DNA of 36,173 bases, from NCBI GenBank assembly GCA_024696635.1, contig JAILGP010000198.1:1-36173 (forward strand), given 5' to 3'. The first letter of the stretch is position 1, and each line of letters opens with the position of its first letter. The translations under genes were made by a program, and so were the position numbers. Under the pieces are notes generated by a model that was given only the letters and a program-made list of their open reading frames with translations, did not search any database and had not been told where the DNA came from. This DNA comes from Eubacterium sp. GTDB taxonomy: Bacteria; Bacillota; Clostridia; Lachnospirales; Lachnospiraceae. This document shows, piece after piece, positions 31,604 to 36,173 of the stretch.

Positions 31604-32476
31604 ATGAATAAGAAGTTACTTTTGGGTCTTATAATTGCCTTGATAGTTGCTTTAGGTGCATTTATTGTAATATTCAATGTTATTAAGAATAAAAAAAATA
31701 GGGTTTTTATAGATTCTGATTATCCGATAACATATGAATATAAGAAGGATAATACAGTTGTTCTTACTTTAGATGGTAGCAAAACAAAGAATCTTAAGTG
31801 GGCCTATGAGATATCTGATGATACTAAAGTGGCTGTTACACAGAAAGGTAAAGAAAAAGGCGGTAAGGTAAAGTATGTGATTACGCCCGTAGAATCCGGA
31901 CTCTGTGATATAAGGTTTTATAGAAAGAATACTATTGCTGAATATGAATATAATGTTGTAAGTATGAATCTTCCTATTTATGTTACTGAGGTTGGAACAA
32001 AACTAAAGGTTAATTTCCTGGAAGATCCTATAATGGAAATCGGACCCGAGGTTTATGGAGAAGAAACTAATATTCCATTTTTATTATATGTAAATGAATA
32101 TAATGAAGGTGAAATCAATTATCTTAAGGCTGATAATGACTGGGTATTTGATGATCCAAATAAGGTCGTAACCCTTGAAAGCTTATGGGGAGAAGAGGGT
32201 TACGAGTACTATATTATTCGCGATTTAAGAGATGAAAATGGTTCTTTAGCAACAGGGACAGATGCTAGTTCAGTGGATTTTGAGCAATATGGTTTTGATG
32301 CTGATTCAGCAGAAGTTTTAAATCAGGCTTATGGAGGTTCTTTAGGAGATGGAATGAACCATGAAACAACAATTACCTTCACTAGTCAGAGCGCTGGAGT
32401 GACAGAGTATGTTGATGTGTTTATTGATACAACTGGAAAAATGACACTAAAAAAAGGTGAGGCGCCTAAGAAATAA
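31604..32476 (+). CDS. Bitopic protein with extracytoplasmic beta domain, unknown function
   Basis: A 290-residue protein with a single N-terminal transmembrane helix (about 5-28) followed by a basic stop-transfer segment (KNKKNR). It is therefore anchored with about 260 residues either outside or, less likely, inside. The outer part looks beta-rich (YPITYEYKKDNTVVLTLDG, VKYVITPVESGLCDIRFYRKN) in the style of Ig-like domains. It contains one cysteine in SGLCDIR and no catalytic motif I recognise. The one-helix-plus-outer-domain topology is that of VirB8/TcpC proteins, which are otherwise missing from this locus, but sequence similarity to them is not evident. AAGGGG precedes ATG 31604. Confidence 0.7.
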   Translation: MNKKLLLGLIIALIVALGAFIVIFNVIKNKKNRVFIDSDYPITYEYKKDNTVVLTLDGSKTKNLKWAYEISDDTKVAVTQKGKEKGGKVKYVITPVESGLCDIRFYRKNTIAEYEYNVVSMNLPIYVTEVGTKLKVNFLEDPIMEIGPEVYGEETNIPFLLYVNEYNEGEINYLKADNDWVFDDPNKVVTLESLWGEEGYEYYIIRDLRDENGSLATGTDASSVDFEQYGFDADSAEVLNQAYGGSLGDGMNHETTITFTSQSAGVTEYVDVFIDTTGKMTLKKGEAPKK

Positions 32477-32487
32477 TAAGTGAAAAC

Positions 32488-32539
32488 TAGAAAAGAAGTC
32501 CAGAAAAGAAGTCTAGAAAAGAAGTCTAGAAAGGAAATC
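32488..32539 (+). repeat. Four 13-bp tandem repeats in the leader of the next gene
   Basis: TAGAAAAGAAGTC-type units lie at 32488-32500, 32501-32513 (first base C), 32514-32526 and 32527-32539 (diverged, TAGAAAGGAAATC). The last unit supplies the AAAGGA ribosome binding site for the GTG at 32544. Thirteen is not a multiple of 3 and the stretch is non-coding. Confidence 0.88.
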
Positions 32540-32543
32540 GGAA

Positions 32544-33284
32544 GTGTCTAAGAAAAATAAAGAAAAAAATAGTAAGAAACAAAATAGACCTAAAAGAATA
32601 AAAAGAGAAAAGAATCCTCTTGATATGGAGGCTAAAAAGGTACTTCTTAATCAGGTGGAAATTGATAAAGATGGACATTATAAAACAGTTGATGAATTCC
32701 GATTTGCTTATTGGGGATCAGGTGATGGTGAAAACAGAGTAAGATTCTTCGGAGTATCCAGAAAGGATGTATTTTATCAGTCTGAACAAAATATGAAAAA
32801 GGTTCTTGATAAGGCTGGTAAAGCTATGGGTAATATTGGCCGTGGAATCAATCTTAAATCTAGAGATGATGCTGTTGCATGTATAGTTAAAACATATATA
32901 TTTTATCCTGTTGTTCTTATCTTTAGAAAAGAAGAGGAAAATTTACAGCTTACGGGATATACTGCAAGAACATTTTCAGCACCAATTGCACTTTCAGTAG
33001 CTATTAGGCTTTTTAATAAGGCGTTGGATGATTCTGTTGAAAAAATTGAAAATAAGGAAGGCATACTTGAACGTATCAGAGAATCCCGACTTAGAAGAAA
33101 GGCTGAAAAAGAAAAGAGAAGAGACTTTTTAAAATCCGAAATAGAAGAATCCGAAATAGAAGAATCTGAAATAGAAGAATCCGGAATAAAAGAATCTGAA
33201 ATAGAAGAATCCGAAGAATATATAGAAGCTTCTGATATTGAAGAAAATATTGAAGATGATTATTCAGAAGATACATATAAATAA
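32544..33284 (+). CDS. Cytoplasmic protein of unknown function with EIEES repeats
   Basis: A 246-residue protein, unrecognised. It starts at GTG 32544, the only start that fits the ribosome binding site in the preceding repeat. The first 30 residues are extremely basic (KKNKEKNSKKQNRPKRIKREK). A globular middle (about 35-170) contains a YWGSGDGENRVRFFG segment and two moderately hydrophobic stretches (IVKTYIFYPVVLIF, SAPIALSVAIRLF) that are too interrupted by charges to be confident membrane helices. A basic helix (RLRRKAEKEKRRDFLK) leads to an acidic tail with five EIEES-type repeats (33138-33212). The charge layout suggests a protein that binds membranes, nucleic acid or the acidic VirB4 tail; this is speculation. 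It lies just upstream of the partner-switching kinase. Confidence 0.72.
   Translation: MSKKNKEKNSKKQNRPKRIKREKNPLDMEAKKVLLNQVEIDKDGHYKTVDEFRFAYWGSGDGENRVRFFGVSRKDVFYQSEQNMKKVLDKAGKAMGNIGRGINLKSRDDAVACIVKTYIFYPVVLIFRKEEENLQLTGYTARTFSAPIALSVAIRLFNKALDDSVEKIENKEGILERIRESRLRRKAEKEKRRDFLKSEIEESEIEESEIEESGIKESEIEESEEYIEASDIEENIEDDYSEDTYK
33138..33212 (+). repeat. Five 15-bp coding repeats (Glu-Ile-Glu-Glu-Ser)
   Basis: GAAATAGAAGAATCC-type units at 33138, 33153, 33168, 33183 (variant GIKES) and 33198 encode an acidic tail repeat. Confidence 0.9.
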
Positions 33285-33306
33285 CTTTTATTTTCGAAGT
33301 GAATAT

Positions 33307-33315
33307 TGTTATAAT
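33307..33315 (+). promoter_or_regulatory. Extended -10 promoter candidate of the RsbW-like gene
   Basis: TGTTATAAT at 33307-33315 is a consensus extended -10 with no recognisable -35, 24 bp before the start codon at 33339. A transcript from it would have a very short leader containing the AGGAGAAGG ribosome binding site. Confidence 0.45.
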
Positions 33316-33338
33316 AAGAGTCAGGAGAAGGTAATAAT

Positions 33339-33836
33339 ATGGATAATAGCGTGGGTGATTTTAAAGATATTATACATATCGGAAATGATGATATGGTTAT
33401 GCCTGATTACAAAATTCTTGATGATGGAAGGACTATCCTTATTGATGCAACTGAAGAAGCGATAGATCCAGTTCAGGATTTCATCAGAACAAAGCTTAAA
33501 GCTTATGGGGTGTCAGTTAAGTTACTAGCTCAGATTCGTCTCGCAGTAGAAGAAATATTTGTTAATATTATTTCTTATGCTTATAGACCTGACGTTGGTA
33601 AGGCTGAAATACATTGTGAGGTAACGGAGAATCCTTTGGTTGTAACTATTCAATTTATGGATTCAGGTAAACCATTTGATCCGCTTAAGGTTGCTGAGGC
33701 GGATACTTCTGGTGCAATGTTTTTGGAAAGACCAGGAGGTTTTGGTATTCATCTAGTTAAGAATACTATGGATGATATTGAATATGAATTTAAAGATGGA
33801 AAAAACATTCTCAGAATAAAGAAAAATCTTAATTGA
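33339..33836 (+). CDS. RsbW/SpoIIAB-type anti-sigma factor/serine kinase
   Basis: A 165-residue ATP-binding protein of the GHKL HATPase_c_2 class. It shows the N box LAVEEIFVNIISYAY (69-83; catalytic Glu71 or Glu72, Mg ligand Asn76), the G1 box DSGKPFDP (108-115), and the G2 box GGFGIHLV (133-140), with the expected C-terminal LRIKK strand. Members phosphorylate a STAS antagonist and alternately hold a sigma factor or another target. The STAS protein at 25365 and the phosphatase immediately downstream are natural partners. No sigma factor gene is present in the window, so what it sequesters is unknown. About 30 extra N-terminal residues precede the usual domain start. Confidence 0.9.
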   Translation: MDNSVGDFKDIIHIGNDDMVMPDYKILDDGRTILIDATEEAIDPVQDFIRTKLKAYGVSVKLLAQIRLAVEEIFVNIISYAYRPDVGKAEIHCEVTENPLVVTIQFMDSGKPFDPLKVAEADTSGAMFLERPGGFGIHLVKNTMDDIEYEFKDGKNILRIKKNLN

Positions 33837-33853
33837 ATTTTATGCAAACTAAT

Positions 33854-33896
33854 ATGTCACTGATAGACTAGGAATCCTTTTTGTCTTCAGTGACAT
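33854..33896 (+). terminator. Hairpin between RsbW-like and PP2C genes
   Basis: ATGTCACTGA (33854-33863) pairs with TCAGTGACAT (33887-33896), and the inner AGAC/GTCT can extend the structure. It is followed by TTTGAG. It could be a weak terminator or processing site between the two genes. Confidence 0.5.
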
Positions 33897-33920
33897 TTTG
33901 AGATTGAATGGAGGTTTATA

Positions 33921-35642
33921 TTGAATCTTATTAAAAAAATTGATTCAAATATATATATTACAGTTTTAGGATCTATGACCCTTATATTACTGGTCTTTGC
34001 TGTTATAGTTCAGGCTATTGGTTATTTTGGGTTCACAAGCTCCTTCGAGCGTGAATACGAAGATTCTGTTTATAAGACTGCAAGGCTTTGTGTTGATGCT
34101 CTAGGATATAACGATTTTAAAGACTATAATAAGTATTCTATGGAAGAGATGCGTGAGGTTTATGCGCTTGGTGATTATAAGGCTTATCAAGAATATTGTA
34201 CGGAGAATGCAATAGAAGGAGATGAGCTTTATTATGTTGCAAATTCATACTTTTCTATTAAAGAATATATATCTCAGGTTTGTAATACTATGGGAATGTC
34301 CGTTATATATATAATAGTTCCAAGTGATGATTATGAAACCTATACAAGTATATTTAACTGTCTTAATGATGATAGTCCTTATGAGGAATGGGAATTAGGC
34401 CATGTTGAGAAAACTTCTGCCGAGGACTATAAAGAAGCCTATAGGAATATTATGGAGGGAAAATCTCAGGCTCAGATAGTGGAAAGGTATAATGATCTGG
34501 GAGATGGGATTCCTCATATCACAGCATTGACACCTGTTAGAGAAGCGGAGAGTGGAGAGGTTATTGGAATTCTATGTGTACAAAGATATACACAAGAACT
34601 TACAAGAGTAAGAAAAAATTTTGTTCAGGGTGTCGGAGCTATTGGAGTCATTTTTGTTATTCTCCTCATACTTTTTGAATCAAGGTACCTTAGAAAGAGA
34701 ATAATAAATCCTATACTTGATATCTCTAAGGAAGCAGAACGTTTTGCAAAAGAAAATGTTCGTAAAACCGATGTACTTGACAAAGATTCATATGCTGTTA
34801 GTGAAATAAAGAATCTAGTTAATGCTGTAGATAAGATGGAAGGAGATACTCTTAATAATATTGATAACATAAAATCGATAGTAGGAGAACAGGAGAGGCT
34901 ATCTGCTGATCTTTCATTGGCTTCCAAAATTCAGATAGGGATGCTTCCGTTAAAACATCAGCTGCTTAAGGAAAGGGATGAGTTTGATGTACATGCAACA
35001 ATGACTGCTGCCAAGGAGGTTGGTGGTGACTTTTATGATTTTTATATGATAGATGATAAACATCTGGTCATTGAAATAGCAGATGTATCAGATAAAGGAC
35101 TTGGCGCGGCATTTTTTATGGCTATTGCCAAAACTCTTATCAAATCTCGTGCTGGTCTTGGCGGAACAGCAGCTGAAATTATAGCATATGTAGACAAAAT
35201 GGTTGCGGAGAAAAATGTAGCTGGAATGTTTGTTACAGTATGGTTTGCAATAATTGATCTGGAAACCGGACATACAAATATATGTAATGCAGGGCATGAT
35301 TATCCTGCAATTATGAAGGATGGAAATGATTATGTTATAAATAAGACTCCTCATGGGCCACCGGTGGCTTTTCTTCCAGAACCTAAATTTGTTGATTATG
35401 AAATTGATTTATCGCCTGGTGATAGGATTTTCCTATATACAGATGGCCTTAATGAAGCTAAAAGATCTGATGGCCAGAGATTTGGTCTTGAAAGACTATT
35501 AAAGGTCCTTAATGCTCATAAGAATGATACCAATGAAGTGTTGATTGCAGCAATGACAGATTCTGTAAAAGCATTTACAGGTTCAGAGCCTCAATTTGAT
35601 GATATGACTATGCTTAGCTTTACATTTAATAAAAAAATATAA
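33921..35642 (+). CDS. Membrane-bound PP2C-type phosphatase with HAMP domain (RsbU/SpoIIE-like)
   Basis: A sensor phosphatase expected to dephosphorylate a STAS antagonist. The start is TTG at 33921, since TGGAGG (33909-33914) is correctly spaced and no ATG fits. Helix one (about 12-35), an extracytoplasmic sensor region (about 36-234) and helix two (about 235-253) are followed by a HAMP domain (about 255-310) and a short coiled coil. The PP2C_SIG domain (about 340-573) carries KEVGGDFYDFY, IADVSDKGLGAAFFMA, NAGHDYP, LYTDGLNEA and FDDMTML, giving the metal-binding aspartates. The sensor region suggests that an outside signal drives partner switching. It is the third member of the module with the STAS (25365) and RsbW-like (33339) genes. 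Confidence 0.92.
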   Translation: MNLIKKIDSNIYITVLGSMTLILLVFAVIVQAIGYFGFTSSFEREYEDSVYKTARLCVDALGYNDFKDYNKYSMEEMREVYALGDYKAYQEYCTENAIEGDELYYVANSYFSIKEYISQVCNTMGMSVIYIIVPSDDYETYTSIFNCLNDDSPYEEWELGHVEKTSAEDYKEAYRNIMEGKSQAQIVERYNDLGDGIPHITALTPVREAESGEVIGILCVQRYTQELTRVRKNFVQGVGAIGVIFVILLILFESRYLRKRIINPILDISKEAERFAKENVRKTDVLDKDSYAVSEIKNLVNAVDKMEGDTLNNIDNIKSIVGEQERLSADLSLASKIQIGMLPLKHQLLKERDEFDVHATMTAAKEVGGDFYDFYMIDDKHLVIEIADVSDKGLGAAFFMAIAKTLIKSRAGLGGTAAEIIAYVDKMVAEKNVAGMFVTVWFAIIDLETGHTNICNAGHDYPAIMKDGNDYVINKTPHGPPVAFLPEPKFVDYEIDLSPGDRIFLYTDGLNEAKRSDGQRFGLERLLKVLNAHKNDTNEVLIAAMTDSVKAFTGSEPQFDDMTMLSFTFNKKI

Positions 35643-35681
35643 TTTTGCTAAATTATATGTTCAGATATAAACATATGTAGT

Positions 35682-35717
35682 TTTGTTACGCTTTTGTTGC
35701 GCATTGTCATGTAATAT
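35682..35717 (+). promoter_or_regulatory. Direct-repeat activator site plus -10 box of the last gene (site 3)
   Basis: TTTGTTA (35682-35688) and TTTGTTG (35693-35699) flank CGCT, and TAATAT follows after exactly 12 bp (35712-35717). In this copy both heptamers are followed by CGC, extending the repeat to ten bases. A strong AGGAGG lies before the ATG at 35758. Confidence 0.72.
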
Positions 35718-35757
35718 ATGGGAAAGTATAAAACTTTATAGGTTTAGGAGGTTATAT

Positions 35758-36173
35758 ATGAAGGATATTGATAACATTAATAAAAATATTATGAATCAAG
35801 CTCGAAGTAATATTGAGCAAGTAAAAAATGAGGTGGAGAAAGACCAAGAAGATATTACACGTACTTTTTCATTTTCTAATCCTATGCAAACTGGAGTGCT
35901 TGATGATAAAAATATTTTACGTGATATAAATAGTCTAGATGATTATGATATTGGACATAATAAGAAAGAGGGAAAAAAACTAGGGGAGACTCAGGGGAAT
36001 AACCTGGGAAATGAACAATCTCCAAACCTGAAAAAGGAAGAAGGTCAGGAAAAGAAAGATAATCAAAACCAAGAAGGTCAGGAAAAGAAAGATAATCAAA
36101 ACCAAGAAGGTCAGGAAAAGAAAGATAATCAAAACCAAGAAGGTCAGGAAAAGAAAGATAATCAAAACCAAGA
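35758..36173 (+). CDS. Repeat-containing hydrophilic protein, cut by the window edge
   Basis: An open frame from ATG 35758 (AGGAGG 8 bp upstream) to the right edge, 138 complete codons with no stop. There is no signal peptide or membrane helix; the N-terminus (MKDIDNINKNIMNQARSNIE) looks helical and the protein appears cytoplasmic. From about residue 95 it consists of perfect 11-residue repeats EGQEKKDNQNQ encoded by 33-bp units that continue off the end. Its promoter carries the same activator element as the pilin and giant-protein genes, so it belongs to the same regulon. It could be a substrate, scaffold or regulator of the machine; nothing in the visible part decides. Confidence 0.8.
   Translation, partial: MKDIDNINKNIMNQARSNIEQVKNEVEKDQEDITRTFSFSNPMQTGVLDDKNILRDINSLDDYDIGHNKKEGKKLGETQGNNLGNEQSPNLKKEEGQEKKDNQNQEGQEKKDNQNQEGQEKKDNQNQEGQEKKDNQNQ
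36040..36173 (+). repeat. 33-bp coding tandem repeats running off the window
   Basis: Four identical 33-bp units (36040-36072, 36073-36105, 36106-36138, 36139-36171) beginning GAAGGTCAGGAAAAGAAAG encode EGQEKKDNQNQ. A fifth copy appears to start at the edge. The identity of the copies points to recent expansion. Confidence 0.93.

Noticed and set aside
36040..36173. Identical 33-bp repeats at the right edge as a CRISPR array
   Set aside because: There are no unique spacers between copies, and the repeats continue an open frame with its own ribosome binding site and promoter.

Overview
The window reads as an AT-rich chromosome segment from an anaerobic Clostridia, most likely Lachnospiraceae of the Butyrivibrio/Pseudobutyrivibrio/Roseburia type. 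This rests on the low-GC coding style, the small four-cysteine DUF6472-type protein, a methionine aminopeptidase with an N-terminal SEC-C knuckle, and the general gene set. The genus cannot be fixed from sequence alone. Every gene I support is on the + strand. No RNA gene, insertion sequence, phage gene or CRISPR array was seen, and no gap between genes exceeds about 210 bases.

Bases 1-9040 are ordinary housekeeping genes: glutamate racemase, DUF6472-like protein, phosphate acetyltransferase (with a good sigma-A-type promoter and no acetate kinase next to it), rhomboid protease, Nudix hydrolase, methionine aminopeptidase, diaminopimelate decarboxylase, the azlC-azlD branched-chain amino acid exporter pair, a CmpB-type membrane protein, and a secreted coiled-coil SleB-type cell wall hydrolase.

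Bases 9220 to the right edge form an accessory locus organised around a type IV secretion-like (T4SS-like) machine. It opens with a regulatory trio: a response regulator whose output domain is a SARP-like winged helix, a six-helix membrane protein, and a LytS/YesM-type histidine kinase. Then come a VirB2/TrbC-type pilin, a 680-residue secreted protein, a VirD4-type coupling ATPase, a membrane-anchored extracellular protein, a VirB6/TrbL-type polytopic protein, and a 1560-residue PrgI(VirB3)-VirB4 fusion with a very long acidic tail. Next is a STAS anti-sigma antagonist, a giant 1872-residue secreted modular protein, two small unknown proteins, an RsbW-type kinase, a membrane-bound RsbU/SpoIIE-type PP2C phosphatase, and a gene cut by the right edge. 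No relaxase, oriT-like region or integrase is present. The locus therefore looks like a dedicated surface pilus or secretion apparatus rather than a conjugative element.

The most striking signal is regulatory. The pilin gene, the giant-protein gene and the truncated last gene each have the same upstream element: two TTTGTTG heptamers (the first is TTTGTTA in the third copy) separated by exactly CGCT. In each case the element ends exactly 12 bp before a TATAAT-like -10 box and covers the place where a -35 box should be. SARP-family regulators are known to bind this kind of 11-bp-period direct repeat. The simplest model is that the kinase/response-regulator pair at the head of the locus switches on three transcription units, while the STAS/RsbW/PP2C partner-switching module adds a second control layer. 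A further locus-wide peculiarity is the number of in-frame tandem repeats (12, 15, 33 and 48 bp units) in five of its proteins, plus a 4 x 13 bp array in one leader.
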